A stretch of DNA of 56,910 bases from an uncultured Clostridia bacterium (GCA_934167305.1 CAKPKQ010000006.1:1-56910), one strand, 5' to 3'. Numbered from the stretch's first letter, positions 8,763 to 17,434 are shown. Program-made: numbers and translations. The notes: a model not told the origin generated them from the letters alone.

Positions 8763-9854
8763 ATGAACATTAATGCTGAATTAAAAAAAGATGGAATTGA
8801 AGTTATTGGAAGGTTAGATACTTTAAGTGTCAACTCTCTTGCAAAAAATGTCGCTGAACAAATTTGCAATGCCTTTCCTAGCGCTCATTTTAATTATAGT
8901 CAACTTTTTATTGAATTTTGTAGAACACCTATGTATATTGCAACAATGCCAGAAGGTTATGCAGAAGCAACATATTTTTATAAAAATTCATCAATATATT
9001 TTAAATCTGGAATACCACTAAAAGATTTAGAGAAATTTGCTATACATGAATTAATTCATCATATACAAGAAGTTAAAGATGCAAGAGGAAATTTATATCG
9101 TTTAGGTTTATGTGAATTTGGTGCAGTTAAAACTTATGGAACTGCTCTAAATGAAGGTGCTGTTCAATTAGCAACTTCAAAAATACTTAACCAAAAAGAA
9201 ACAATTGTAAAATATTATGATATTTCTCTTCCAACAAATAGTCCTAACTGTTATCCACTTTTGTGTAATTTAGTTAGACAACTTGCATATTTAGTTGGTG
9301 AAAAGGTTTTATTTGAAAGTACTTTGTTTAGCACTGATCAATTTAAAGCTGACTTAGTAGATACATGTGGTCGCAAAAACTTTGAAACAATTCAAGATTC
9401 TTTAGATAAGATTTTAAATATTGAAGAAAAAATCATTCTTTTAAATAATAAATTATTAATGAAAGAGCTTGTTGATGAAAAAGCTCAAAAAATTGCATTT
9501 AAAATTGGTAAACTAAAAACGGAATTAAAATCAGCTTTTATACATACACAAAATTTAATTTATAGTTCATATTTTGATAACGAATTTAATAGATTACATA
9601 CTACTCAAGAAATAGAGCTTTATCGCACTAAGCTATATAATTACAAAAATTTTATTGGTATTACAGAAAACTACAATGATTTTAATAGCTATTATATTAA
9701 TAAAATGGCTATATTAGAAGAAAAGCATGAAGCAATTTTAAATAATGTTTCTTTAGTTATTGTTAAAGAAAATAAAATTTCTAAATTGTTTACTAATATA
9801 AAAGCTTTATTAAGATTGAATAAAAAACTTGAAAAAAATGAAAATGTACAATAA
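8763..9854 (+). CDS. Putative zinc metallopeptidase (HExxH)
   Basis: The protein of 363 residues contains AIHELIHHIQE (about residues 93-103), an HExxH zinc-binding motif within a hydrophobic helix. About 35 residues later comes ALNEGAVQLAT, where the glutamate could be the third ligand as in gluzincins. The first third therefore looks like a minimal metallopeptidase domain. The C-terminal half is helical and lysine-rich, without a recognisable domain. No signal peptide or membrane helix is obvious, so it is probably cytoplasmic. AAGGAG lies upstream of the ATG. The family is not recognised by name and the substrate is unknown. Confidence 0.75.
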   Translation: MNINAELKKDGIEVIGRLDTLSVNSLAKNVAEQICNAFPSAHFNYSQLFIEFCRTPMYIATMPEGYAEATYFYKNSSIYFKSGIPLKDLEKFAIHELIHHIQEVKDARGNLYRLGLCEFGAVKTYGTALNEGAVQLATSKILNQKETIVKYYDISLPTNSPNCYPLLCNLVRQLAYLVGEKVLFESTLFSTDQFKADLVDTCGRKNFETIQDSLDKILNIEEKIILLNNKLLMKELVDEKAQKIAFKIGKLKTELKSAFIHTQNLIYSSYFDNEFNRLHTTQEIELYRTKLYNYKNFIGITENYNDFNSYYINKMAILEEKHEAILNNVSLVIVKENKISKLFTNIKALLRLNKKLEKNENVQ

Positions 9855-9858
9855 TTTA

Positions 9859-9889
9859 AAAAGTTGGGAATATAAAATTTCCAACTTTT
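9859..9889. terminator. Bidirectional terminator
   Basis: AAAAGTTGG (9859-9867) and CCAACTTTT (9881-9889) form a stem between two convergent genes, with T-rich sequence on both strands. It serves the metallopeptidase gene (plus) and the oxidoreductase gene (minus), whose last codons it overlaps. Confidence 0.75.
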
Positions 9890-11150
9890 ATTTTGTTTCT
9901 AAGTATTCAATTATTTTGTTTGCAACTTTTCTTCCATCGCTTGCCGCCCAAGCAACTGTTGAGTTTTGACCTATTACATCTCCACCCGCAAATACTTTTT
10001 CATGTGAGGTTTGATTATTTTCATTTACTTGCACATATTTTTTAGATGTAGTTTCAATATTGCATTTTTCTATTATATCTTTATCAATTTTTCCACCAAC
10101 TGCCATAACTACGTAATCCATGTCCATTACGTAATTACTATTTTCAATATTTACTGGAGATTTTCTTGTTTCTCCTTCTTTTTGTACTAATTCTGTTTTT
10201 ATACATTCTATCTGTTCCACCTTATTTTTGCCTAATATTTTTACAATATTATTTAAAAATAAGAATTCTACTCCCTCTTGTTTAGCATCTGCAATTTCTT
10301 TTTCTTCAGCTGGCATTTCTGCTTCTGATCTTCTATATATTACAACTACCTGTTTAGCTCCCATTCTTTTAATTGTTCTTGCACAGTCCATTGCAACATT
10401 TCCACCACCAATAATAGCAACTTTTTTATTTATATAATCAGGATGATTTTGATTTTCCAGTAATGAATTTCCACCATATACTCCTTCAAGTTCTTCGCCT
10501 TCAATAGCCATCTTTCTTGGTACATTTGCTCCTATTGATAAATATATTGCGTCATATTCTTTTTCTAAATCAGCTAGTTCTAAGTTCTTTCCCAACTCTT
10601 TTTCACATTGTACATTTATACCAAGTGCTAAAATTTGCTCAATAGTTTTTTCTACAATTTCATTTGATAGTCTAAACTCAGGTATTCCTCTTTTTAAAAT
10701 TCCACCTAAATCTTTTTGTTTTTCATAAATTGTTACTTGGTATCCTTTTCTTCTAAGAAATGCAGCAGCTGTTAATCCTGATGGACCTCCACCAATAACT
10801 GCTACTTTTTCATTTTTTTCTTGAATATTTTCACTATAGTTTAATAAGTTACTTGAATTATTTAATGCCAAATCTCCAACATATGCCTCTATTTCTCCAA
10901 TTGAAACTGGATCTGACTTAATGCCTCTAACACATTTTCCTTGGCATTGTTTTTGGTGTGGACATATTCTGCCACATATTGCTGGCATAACAGTGGTTTC
11001 GCACAATATTTTATATGCTTCTTCTAAATTATCTTCTTTTACTTTTTGAATAAAAGCTGGAATATTATTTCCAAGTGGACATCCTATCCTACATTGTGGA
11101 TTTTTGCAATTTAAGCAATATTCAGCTTTTTGTTTTATATTATTTTCCAT
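9888..11150 (-). CDS. NAD(P)-dependent FAD oxidoreductase, glutamate synthase small-subunit family
   Basis: Related to the small subunit of NADPH-glutamate synthase and to GltA/SudA-type enzymes. The N-terminal domain has cysteine clusters for [4Fe-4S] centres (YCLNCKNPQCRIGCPLGNNIP, then CGRICPHQKQCQGKCVRG). An FAD-binding GGGPSGLTAAAFLRRKGY (about residue 120), an NADPH-binding GGGNVAMDCARTIKRMG (about 250) and a C-terminal GGDVIGQNSTVAWAASDGR follow. The length of 420 residues is slightly short of the usual 460. No large glutamate synthase subunit or NfnA partner is adjacent, so the electron acceptor is open. It overlaps the uracil-DNA glycosylase gene by 11 bases, suggesting translational coupling. 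Confidence 0.85.
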   Translation of the reverse strand: MENNIKQKAEYCLNCKNPQCRIGCPLGNNIPAFIQKVKEDNLEEAYKILCETTVMPAICGRICPHQKQCQGKCVRGIKSDPVSIGEIEAYVGDLALNNSSNLLNYSENIQEKNEKVAVIGGGPSGLTAAAFLRRKGYQVTIYEKQKDLGGILKRGIPEFRLSNEIVEKTIEQILALGINVQCEKELGKNLELADLEKEYDAIYLSIGANVPRKMAIEGEELEGVYGGNSLLENQNHPDYINKKVAIIGGGNVAMDCARTIKRMGAKQVVVIYRRSEAEMPAEEKEIADAKQEGVEFLFLNNIVKILGKNKVEQIECIKTELVQKEGETRKSPVNIENSNYVMDMDYVVMAVGGKIDKDIIEKCNIETTSKKYVQVNENNQTSHEKVFAGGDVIGQNSTVAWAASDGRKVANKIIEYLETK

Positions 11151-11712
11151 CTTCTACCCCTGATTTATTAAAAAATTTCACAACTTCTTTTAAATCTTTC
11201 CAAAACTCAATCTTCTTATTTTCGTCTCTAAGTAATGCAGCAGGATGCCAAGTAGGCATATACATTATTCCTTTTTGTTCTATCCACTTTCCTCTACTAG
11301 CTGTAATAGAATACTCTTTTCCTAATACATTTTTTAAAGCTGTACTTCCTAAAAGAACTATTACCTTAGGTTTTACAAGAATTACTTGGTTGCGCAAATA
11401 ATTTAAGCATGCTTCTGCTTCCTCTTGTTCTGGCACTCTATTTGCAGGTGGTCTACATTTAACTATATTTGTTATATAAACTTCTTGTCTTTTTATGCTC
11501 AAACCTTGAAACGCTTTATTCATAAGTTGCCCTGCTTTTCCCACAAAAGGAAGTCCCTGAGTATCTTCGTCTGCACCAGGGCCTTCTCCTATAAACATTA
11601 AATCAGCTTGTTTGTTTCCCTCTCCAAAAACAATGCTTTTTCTTGTGGAACATAATTTACATCTATTACAATTCTTTATACTATTTTCTAAATCTTCCCA
11701 ATTATCGTACAT
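11140..11712 (-). CDS. Uracil-DNA glycosylase, family 4 (iron-sulfur type)
   Basis: Removes uracil from DNA arising by cytosine deamination. The family-4 features are all visible: iron-sulfur cysteines beginning at CNRCKLCSTR, the active-site block GEGPGADEDTQGLPFVGKAGQ, the partner motif NIVKCRPPANRVP, and the C-terminal TWHPAALLR. The length of 190 residues fits the family. It lies in a minus-strand run with the LD-carboxypeptidase and PgeF genes upstream and the oxidoreductase downstream. AGAGGAAAT precedes the start. Confidence 0.92.
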   Translation of the reverse strand: MYDNWEDLENSIKNCNRCKLCSTRKSIVFGEGNKQADLMFIGEGPGADEDTQGLPFVGKAGQLMNKAFQGLSIKRQEVYITNIVKCRPPANRVPEQEEAEACLNYLRNQVILVKPKVIVLLGSTALKNVLGKEYSITASRGKWIEQKGIMYMPTWHPAALLRDENKKIEFWKDLKEVVKFFNKSGVEDGK

Positions 11713-11724
11713 TTTTTATTTCCT

Positions 11725-12636
11725 CTATTTTACACAATCTTCCAATAATTCTATTTTGTTTTCTTGGTCTGTATCTATTTTTGCCATTGTTCCAATTGGT
11801 ATAACAGTTTTCTTATCTATATGTCCAAAATTATTTGATTTTATTATTGGAAAACTGTATTCTCCATCTAATGTATCTAACAAGATTTTCTCTATACTTA
11901 CTGCACCATCATAATTTCCAAGCCAAATTCCTTTTATTTTGTCAAATACTCCATTTTGTTTCATATGGTAAAAATAATTGCTAACCAACTCTGGTGGTGT
12001 TTCTATAAATAATTCTTCTAAAAATAGTATTTTATCTGTAAAATCAATACTATATTTTCCACATACCATTTCATTTACCAAACTTAAATTACCACCAACT
12101 AAAATTCCTTTTGCCTTTTCCTCTTTAATTGTAACATATTCATCATCTGCTTGTCCAAGGCTTAAACCACCTTCCACAAACCTTTTTATTACTTCCTCAT
12201 ATCCATATTTAGTTTGCCATGAAGTTAATGCTTTAAATGTTGGTCCATGAAATGTTACTAATCCAGTTTTTGCATAAATTGCATTTAATAATGATGTTGA
12301 ATCACTAAATCCACATATTATTTTAGGATGATATTTTATTGCATCATAATCTAAATAATCAAATGTAGAGTTTGAATTAAATCCTCCTGATATACAGAAT
12401 ATAGCTTTTATTTCATCATTTTGAAACATATAATTTATATCTTCTGCTTTTTGTTTTGCAGTTGCTGAATATCCCAATTTATTTGATATAGCATTTGGTG
12501 CAAATTTAATTTTAAATCCTGAACTTTCCATAAGCATTATCGAATTATTTATTGTTTCTAAATCTTCTTTTAGTACAGGTCTTGATGGTGCTATCAAACC
12601 GATAGTATTACCTTTTTTTAATTTTTCAGGAATCAT
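11725..12636 (-). CDS. LD-carboxypeptidase family protein (peptidase S66)
   Basis: S66 enzymes cleave the terminal D-alanine from cytosolic muropeptide tetrapeptides (LdcA) or inactivate microcin C-type compounds (MccF). The nucleophile serine is seen in CGFSDSTSLLNAI. The start GNTIGLIAPSRPV and FISGGFNS-like loop (AIFCISGGFNSNS) are family-typical. The acidic and histidine residues of the Ser-Glu-His triad are expected in FLEELFIETPPEL and FGHIDKKTVIPIG. The 303-residue length is normal. The position next to pgeF favours a role in peptidoglycan recycling over immunity. AGGAGG lies before the ATG. Confidence 0.88.
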   Translation of the reverse strand: MIPEKLKKGNTIGLIAPSRPVLKEDLETINNSIMLMESSGFKIKFAPNAISNKLGYSATAKQKAEDINYMFQNDEIKAIFCISGGFNSNSTFDYLDYDAIKYHPKIICGFSDSTSLLNAIYAKTGLVTFHGPTFKALTSWQTKYGYEEVIKRFVEGGLSLGQADDEYVTIKEEKAKGILVGGNLSLVNEMVCGKYSIDFTDKILFLEELFIETPPELVSNYFYHMKQNGVFDKIKGIWLGNYDGAVSIEKILLDTLDGEYSFPIIKSNNFGHIDKKTVIPIGTMAKIDTDQENKIELLEDCVK

Positions 12637-12645
12637 AATTACCTC

Positions 12646-13434
12646 CTATTTTATCGCTATTATTGCTCCATTCACTCCAAAGCTTTTTCCATCTGCTCTA
12701 TATGAATGAAATTCATTTGAATGGCACATTGTACAAATATTACTGTCTATTATATTTTCCGCTTTTAATCCTATATTTTTTAATAACTCTATGTTGATTT
12801 TTACTGTATCAATATAGTATTTTTGCTTACCTTCCTTTTTGTCTCCTTGCTTAATTATTTTGTCAATGTTTTTTAACTCTTTGTATTTATTATAAAATAA
12901 GTCTTTTACATCTTCATCAACTTCAAAACAGCATTGTCTTATACTTGGACATATACAACATATAATGTCTTCAGGATTGCTCTGATATTCAGTTATCATC
13001 TTTTCTATTGCTTTTACTATTATTCCTTTTAAAGTACCTTTCCAGCCCGAATGAATACTTCCTATAGCCTTTTTTACTGGATCATACAAAAGCATTGAAA
13101 TGCAATCTGCAGAAGTTGTAAGAAGCGCAATATCTTTTTTATTTGTTACTATTCCATCAACATCTTTTAGTTCATCAACTGTTTTAATATCTTCTATTTT
13201 CTTTACAGTATCTGTATGTGTTTGATATGGTCTTACAACAGCTGTGTTTTCTAAATTTAAACTTTTTAATATTTTATCACAACTTTGTCTAAAAAAATCA
13301 ATATTTTTTATTTGAAAGTTTAACTGATTATTACTTCTCATTGTATAACAATGTGTTACTTCTGGATACTCTAATAATCTTTTAAATTGAATATATTCAA
13401 TTCCTTCATTATTTCGATAAATTATATTTTCCAT
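12646..13434 (-). CDS. pgeF: Peptidoglycan editing factor PgeF / YfiH (laccase-domain family)
   Basis: Members of this family hydrolyse misincorporated amino acids from UDP-MurNAc or act as purine nucleoside phosphorylases. The sequence shows the core ALLTTSADCISMLLYDP, the metal-binding histidine in SIHSGWKGT, the cysteine block CPSIRQCCFEVDEDV and the closing CTMCHSNEFHSYRADGK. The length of 262 residues is typical. It is the first gene of the minus-strand run and is separated from addB by a small toxin locus. Confidence 0.9.
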   Translation of the reverse strand: MENIIYRNNEGIEYIQFKRLLEYPEVTHCYTMRSNNQLNFQIKNIDFFRQSCDKILKSLNLENTAVVRPYQTHTDTVKKIEDIKTVDELKDVDGIVTNKKDIALLTTSADCISMLLYDPVKKAIGSIHSGWKGTLKGIIVKAIEKMITEYQSNPEDIICCICPSIRQCCFEVDEDVKDLFYNKYKELKNIDKIIKQGDKKEGKQKYYIDTVKINIELLKNIGLKAENIIDSNICTMCHSNEFHSYRADGKSFGVNGAIIAIK

Positions 13435-13449
13435 ATCTATTCCTTCTTA

Positions 13450-13479
13450 TTGACAAATGTCAAATATTTGTTATATAAT
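13450..13479 (+). promoter_or_regulatory. Promoter of candidate antitoxin RNA A
   Basis: TTGACA (13450-13455) and TATAAT (13474-13479) are 18 bases apart on the plus strand. Transcription should begin near 13486, at the start of the inverted repeat that flanks the toxin locus. Confidence 0.72.
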
Positions 13480-13485
13480 AATAAT

Positions 13486-13572
13486 AGGAAATGAAAAACC
13501 ACAAATGTGGTTTGCCGAATTAAATGTAAAAAACACATCTAAATCGTCAAAATTATACAGATGTGTTTTTTT
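13486..13572 (+). ncRNA. Candidate type I antitoxin RNA A
   Basis: Between the plus-strand promoter and a terminator ending at 13572 lies an RNA of roughly 87 bases. It begins with a hairpin (AAACCAC...GTGGTTT) and ends in the stem AACACATCT/AGATGTGTT followed by T residues. It overlaps the 3' end of the minus-strand toxin mRNA through the shared terminator, the arrangement of txpA/RatA and bsrG/SR4 in Bacillus. The ends are predicted from promoter and terminator only. Confidence 0.55.
13528..13572. terminator. Bidirectional terminator of toxin locus A
   Basis: AAAAAACACATCT (13528-13540) and its complement (13559-13571) form a stem with A/T runs on both sides. It can end both the minus-strand toxin mRNA, whose stop codon touches it, and the plus-strand RNA. 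Confidence 0.82.
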
Positions 13573-13702
13573 ATTGGTTAATTTTTTGCTTACTCATAAT
13601 TATAACTAATGCTATAATTAAGGTAAACGTAATGATAGTTACTCCAATTAAAGAATAATATAATATGTATATTGTTGCAATTAATGATTGTATTTCTATC
13701 AT
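13571..13702 (-). CDS. Candidate type I toxin, 43-residue hydrophobic peptide
   Basis: The small reading frame encodes MIEIQSLIATIYILYYSLIG and then a hydrophobic stretch rich in Val, Ile and Thr, ending in the polar tail MSKQKINQ. This is one membrane helix with a lysine-containing end, as in TxpA/BsrG-like peptides. A very strong site, AGGAGGTGAGGCGT, precedes the ATG but is folded into the hairpin CCTCCT-ACA-AGGAGG (13711-13725). Minus-strand TAGACA and TACTAT, 17 bases apart (13762-13790), form its probable promoter, overlapping the 3' end of addB. Toxicity is inferred from form and context only. Confidence 0.65.
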   Translation of the reverse strand: MIEIQSLIATIYILYYSLIGVTIITFTLIIALVIIMSKQKINQ

Positions 13703-13787
13703 ACGCCTCACCTCCTTGTAGGAGGCAAACCACATCTGTCTTTTTCATTTCCTATAATTCTATAGTACAACATTTACTTATAAATGT

Positions 13788-16700
13788 CTAGCGAACATTT
13801 GAAATTTTTTCCAATACTTTTTCTTTATTAACATTTGGTATGTAGTTGTAATTATTTTTTGTAGTTTGATTAAACTGGCAAATAGCCTTATAACTACAAT
13901 ATTCGCAAGGTGTTTTCTTATCCCTAGTTCTATAATATGGTTCAATTCCAATATTTCCATTTAAAATTTCTTCTGAAATTTGTTTTATAATTTTTTCCAT
14001 ATAATTTTGTAAGTTTTCAAATTGTTTTCTATTTAATGTATTTGGTTTGTCACTAACTTCTCCATCTTTGCCTATATATGCTGGAACAATATTAGAACTA
14101 CCAGATACTAAATTTGTGTCCATTTTTCTTACAATATTACTATCTGCAAGTATAAGTCCTTGCATTTTAAACTGTTTTCTAAGTTCTTCTGTAATTTCTT
14201 CATCAGTCATATTGGGATTTGCATTTAATACTGGATCTATTAAGTTAAAATATAATGCCCCTGCTGGTGTTACCTCTTCGTTTTCACAAGCTGCATCCAA
14301 ATATGTTAATAATTGAAGTTGCAAACCTGCATATACTTCATTTAGATTTATATTTTTTATTGATGATTTATAATCTATTATTCTAATATAATTTCCATCT
14401 GCAGTTTTTGCTATATCTAATCTGTCAATTTTTCCAGTTATCTCAACCTTTTTACCATCTTTTAACTCATATATAATTGGCTCATATTGACCACCTTGTT
14501 TAAATTCAAGTTCATGCCCTAGCACTTCAAAGTCACTATATTTTAAGCTATCTACAATATATTTCATAGATTTTGTAATTACCTTTTTTAGCCTTTGAGC
14601 TAATATTCTGTATTTTGGAATACTATTAAATATATCATATTTTTTTAATGTTAGTTTTTCCTCAACAATATCTTCTGTAATTTGTTTTATTTGTTCTTCT
14701 TCAATATTTTTTACAGATATGTTTAATTCATCTAGTCTTTCAAAAAAACTGTCTATTACTTCATGCATTAAGTTTCCTGTATCAACAGCCTCAACATTAA
14801 AGCTATCTTTTTCTTTTAATTTTAATCCATATTTTAAATAATATGAAAAAGCACAAGCTTGATATTGTTCTAGCCTTGACACACTTGTTTTTAAAGTATT
14901 GCCATATAATTTTTCCAATTTATTTTGCTTTAATTTTTCTGGTTCATTTTTATATTGTAAAGCTTTTATTGCTGACTCTAATTTTGTTTTATAATTAGCT
15001 TGATAATAATTGTATACATCAAACCAAATAGGTTCTATTTCCTCACCCTGTGTAAAACTTCTTAAATTTACTAATAATTCATCAAATGTAGTTTTAGAAA
15101 GTAATACCTCACTTTTTCTTTCTATTACATCACTTTGTTCCTTTATATTAGGAAATATTCTTTTAATTTTATTTATTAGTATTGATGCTCTTAAAGATTT
15201 TCCTTCTGCATCTGATGAAGCATAAGATAAATAAAGTTTTTCTTCTGCTGTTGTAAATGCTTTGTAAATATTAAAATTGTCATCATAGATTTGCTCTATT
15301 GTTCCTTTTGCAAGTTCTATTCCTTGCTCTTTTAATATGTTTCTATCTTTATCATCTAAAAATCCTTCATCTTTTTGTATACTTGGAAAACTCCCGTCAT
15401 TTAAACCTATAATAAAAACTGCCTTTACTTTGTGTGATCTTGAACGGTCCACATCTCCCACTATTACTTGATCTGCAGTTGCAGGAATTGTACCTAAGTC
15501 ACTTTGGTTAAATCCCATTTTTAATATTTTTGCATATCTATCAAAAGTTATATTTTTATTACCTAGAACTAACACTATTTCATCGAATAAATCGGTTAAA
15601 ATTTTAATACTTAATTCATATTGTTTTGCAATTTCTAGTTCATTATTTTGTTTCAATTCTTCAATTTTAGTTTCTAGCTTTTCATATATATTATTTTGGA
15701 CTAAAAATTCATATAACCCAGTTGTTATTTCTTTTACCGTTTTTAATCCTGCTAACTGTTTTTTAAATTTCAAAAGAGGTTCTACAACTTTATCTCTTGC
15801 ATATATTATTTGCTTTTGTTGTTCTTCTGTTTCATTGTAAAAGTTCCACTCTTTTGCATACCATTTGCTTCCTTTTATGCCCCATTTTAAGCAATAATTT
15901 TCTAATACAGCTATTTCTTGTATATCTAAATCTAGTAATCCTGTTTTTATATATCCAAAAACAGATTCATAAGACCAGTTCTTTGCAAATATTTCTAATA
16001 AAGATAATACATATCTTACTAAAATATTACTTCCTAAGTCTTTTTTCTCATCTATAAAAACTGGTATATTATATTGCTCAAAAATTGCTTTACATAAACT
16101 TGAATATATATCTATATTTTTTGTAATTACAGCCATTTCTTCATATTTGTAGCCTTTTTTTGCAAGTTTCGTTATTTGTATTGCAACATTTTCTATTTCA
16201 GAATATGGATTACCTGCTAAAAATATAGATAAGTTCTCATTTTGTTTATCGTATTTTTTATAAAAAGTTGATGCCATATTTTCTGCTAGATGTTGTAATT
16301 CTTCAGTTTTAAATCTGTATGGCGTATTTAGAAAAATTGGTTTTTCTACTTCTATTTGCTCTTGGTTTGCAATTTCTAAAATCCTTTTTACTGTTTGTTT
16401 ATTACTATAAAATGTGTCTATATCCGCATTTGTGTTTGCTTGTAAATTATCTGCACAAATTGTTATTGTAATTTTATGTGATATTCTCATAAGTTTTCTT
16501 AAAATTTCATATTCTTGTAAAGTAAATCCCGCAAATTCGTCAATATATATATCGCAATTTTTAAATTCATTTGATTCTTCTAGTTCTTCTGCTAAAAGAG
16601 TTAACCCATCATTTTCGTCAATATATTGATTTTGAATTGAAGTGTTATATAAATCATATAAATTTGTAATATCTTCAAGCTTTTTTTGTAAGTATTTATC

Positions 16701-17132
16701 TTGAGTATTTTTAGTAACTTCTTTTAATGTATCTGGCTGAACTTGATGTTTTTTTAGCTCAGTTAATTGTCTTGATATCATTTCTACATTTTCATCCGAC
16801 TTGCCTAAAAATGAAAACTTATTATTTTCTGTTAATAAAATATGATCTATAAGCATTGCTTTGCCCGAACCAGATAAATTTATTCTTGTTTTTTTGCCTA
16901 CTTCTCCTAAAATTCTATATGCCATACGTGCAAATGTAATTACTTCTGCTGAAATCATACTTTTTGAAGAAGATGTTTCAAGTAATTTTTGCTCTGCTGT
17001 ATATGAAAATTGCTCTGGTGTAATTACTTTTATTTTGTATGGACTTTTTTGTTTTATTTGTTTATTTATTTGATTAAAAACATATGTACTTTTTCCTGTA
17101 CCTGATGTTCCATATACAATTTGAATACTCAA
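13788..17132 (-). CDS. addB: ATP-dependent helicase/deoxyribonuclease subunit B
   Basis: AddB is the second subunit of the AddAB double-strand-break processing nuclease-helicase. The N-terminus has a Walker A motif, YGTSGTGKSTYVF. The C-terminal RecB-like nuclease domain shows IRIIDYKSS and LQLQLLTYLDA. The four-cysteine iron-sulfur signature is visible as CAFSYYLKYGL and, near the end, CEYCSYKAICQF. The length of 1,114 residues is usual for AddB. It starts with TTG, supported by GGAGG upstream. addA, normally adjacent, is not in this window. The gene is instead bordered on both sides by small toxin loci. Confidence 0.93.
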   Translation of the reverse strand: MSIQIVYGTSGTGKSTYVFNQINKQIKQKSPYKIKVITPEQFSYTAEQKLLETSSSKSMISAEVITFARMAYRILGEVGKKTRINLSGSGKAMLIDHILLTENNKFSFLGKSDENVEMISRQLTELKKHQVQPDTLKEVTKNTQDKYLQKKLEDITNLYDLYNTSIQNQYIDENDGLTLLAEELEESNEFKNCDIYIDEFAGFTLQEYEILRKLMRISHKITITICADNLQANTNADIDTFYSNKQTVKRILEIANQEQIEVEKPIFLNTPYRFKTEELQHLAENMASTFYKKYDKQNENLSIFLAGNPYSEIENVAIQITKLAKKGYKYEEMAVITKNIDIYSSLCKAIFEQYNIPVFIDEKKDLGSNILVRYVLSLLEIFAKNWSYESVFGYIKTGLLDLDIQEIAVLENYCLKWGIKGSKWYAKEWNFYNETEEQQKQIIYARDKVVEPLLKFKKQLAGLKTVKEITTGLYEFLVQNNIYEKLETKIEELKQNNELEIAKQYELSIKILTDLFDEIVLVLGNKNITFDRYAKILKMGFNQSDLGTIPATADQVIVGDVDRSRSHKVKAVFIIGLNDGSFPSIQKDEGFLDDKDRNILKEQGIELAKGTIEQIYDDNFNIYKAFTTAEEKLYLSYASSDAEGKSLRASILINKIKRIFPNIKEQSDVIERKSEVLLSKTTFDELLVNLRSFTQGEEIEPIWFDVYNYYQANYKTKLESAIKALQYKNEPEKLKQNKLEKLYGNTLKTSVSRLEQYQACAFSYYLKYGLKLKEKDSFNVEAVDTGNLMHEVIDSFFERLDELNISVKNIEEEQIKQITEDIVEEKLTLKKYDIFNSIPKYRILAQRLKKVITKSMKYIVDSLKYSDFEVLGHELEFKQGGQYEPIIYELKDGKKVEITGKIDRLDIAKTADGNYIRIIDYKSSIKNINLNEVYAGLQLQLLTYLDAACENEEVTPAGALYFNLIDPVLNANPNMTDEEITEELRKQFKMQGLILADSNIVRKMDTNLVSGSSNIVPAYIGKDGEVSDKPNTLNRKQFENLQNYMEKIIKQISEEILNGNIGIEPYYRTRDKKTPCEYCSYKAICQFNQTTKNNYNYIPNVNKEKVLEKISNVR

Positions 17133-17156
17133 AACTCTCTCCCTCCAATTTTAAAA

Positions 17157-17211
17157 AAATGTGAAACATTTTTATTGTTTTTTCTAGCTTTTGTTTCACA
17201 TTTATATTATA
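17157..17211 (-). promoter_or_regulatory. addB promoter -10 and leader inverted repeat
   Basis: Minus-strand TATAAT (17206-17211) is followed at once by AAATGTGAAACA (17192-17203 complement) and, after 23 bases, its complement at 17157-17168, then a T run and the addB ribosome site. The repeat could be an operator or, as RNA, a terminator-like attenuator. The -35 (TTTCAT) is weak. Confidence 0.5.
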
Positions 17212-17258
17212 GCATAAAGAAAAAAATATGAAATATTTTTTGAATTTTTTTAAAAAAT

Positions 17259-17287
17259 TTGACATATAATAAAATTAGTGCTATACT
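17259..17287 (+). promoter_or_regulatory. Promoter of candidate antitoxin RNA B
   Basis: TTGACA (17259-17264) and TATACT (17282-17287) are separated by 17 bases, a near-consensus sigma-A promoter pointing into a stretch without a plus-strand gene. Transcription should start near 17294. Confidence 0.8.
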
Positions 17288-17293
17288 AGTAAT

Positions 17294-17361
17294 AGCTTAA
17301 GCAAGTCATTGGATGTCATTAAGATTTGCACTGAGATATGTTCGTCGCATATCTCTTTTTT
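17294..17361 (+). ncRNA. Candidate type I antitoxin small RNA B
   Basis: An RNA of about 68 bases is predicted between the promoter and the terminator GAGATATG-TTCGTCG-CATATCTC-TTTTTT (17333-17361). Its bases 17302-17319 match the complement of the start region of the nearby toxin gene (17507-17524) at 15 of 18 positions, including an unbroken GGATGTCAT over the ATG. Weaker similarity runs on to GCAC next to the toxin ribosome site. It does not overlap the toxin gene, so pairing would be in trans although the genes are neighbours. Confidence 0.65.
17333..17361 (+). terminator. Terminator of small RNA B
   Basis: An 8-bp perfect stem (GAGATATG/CATATCTC) with a 7-base loop is followed by six T residues on the plus strand. 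On the minus strand it is preceded by A residues, so it works in one direction. Confidence 0.87.
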
Positions 17362-17395
17362 ATTGCGCAAAAATTTGTTGCATAAGGCTTCCATA

Positions 17396-17426
17396 CTAAA
17401 AAAGAAAGAGGCGGTCGTCGTCCGCC
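17396..17426 (-). terminator. Terminator of toxin gene B
   Basis: On the minus strand GGCGG-ACGACGA-CCGCC (17410-17426) is followed by TCTTTCTTTTTTAG. It lies 8 bases after the toxin stop codon and has the only GC-rich stem in the area. Confidence 0.75.
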
Positions 17427-17434
17427 CCCAAAGA

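Larger units (their letters stand above)
13485..13754. repeat. 31-base inverted repeats bounding toxin locus A
   Basis: The arm at 13485-13516 and the complement of 13724-13754 both read TAGGAAATGAAAAA, a few variable bases, then ATGTGGTTTGCC. Because each arm starts at the predicted start of one of the two convergent RNAs, toxin mRNA and antitoxin RNA would have nearly the same 5' end. Confidence 0.75.

Noticed and set aside
9888..11150. NfnB (bifurcating transhydrogenase subunit)
   Set aside because: No NfnA gene is adjacent and the sequence fits the broader glutamate synthase small-subunit family equally well.
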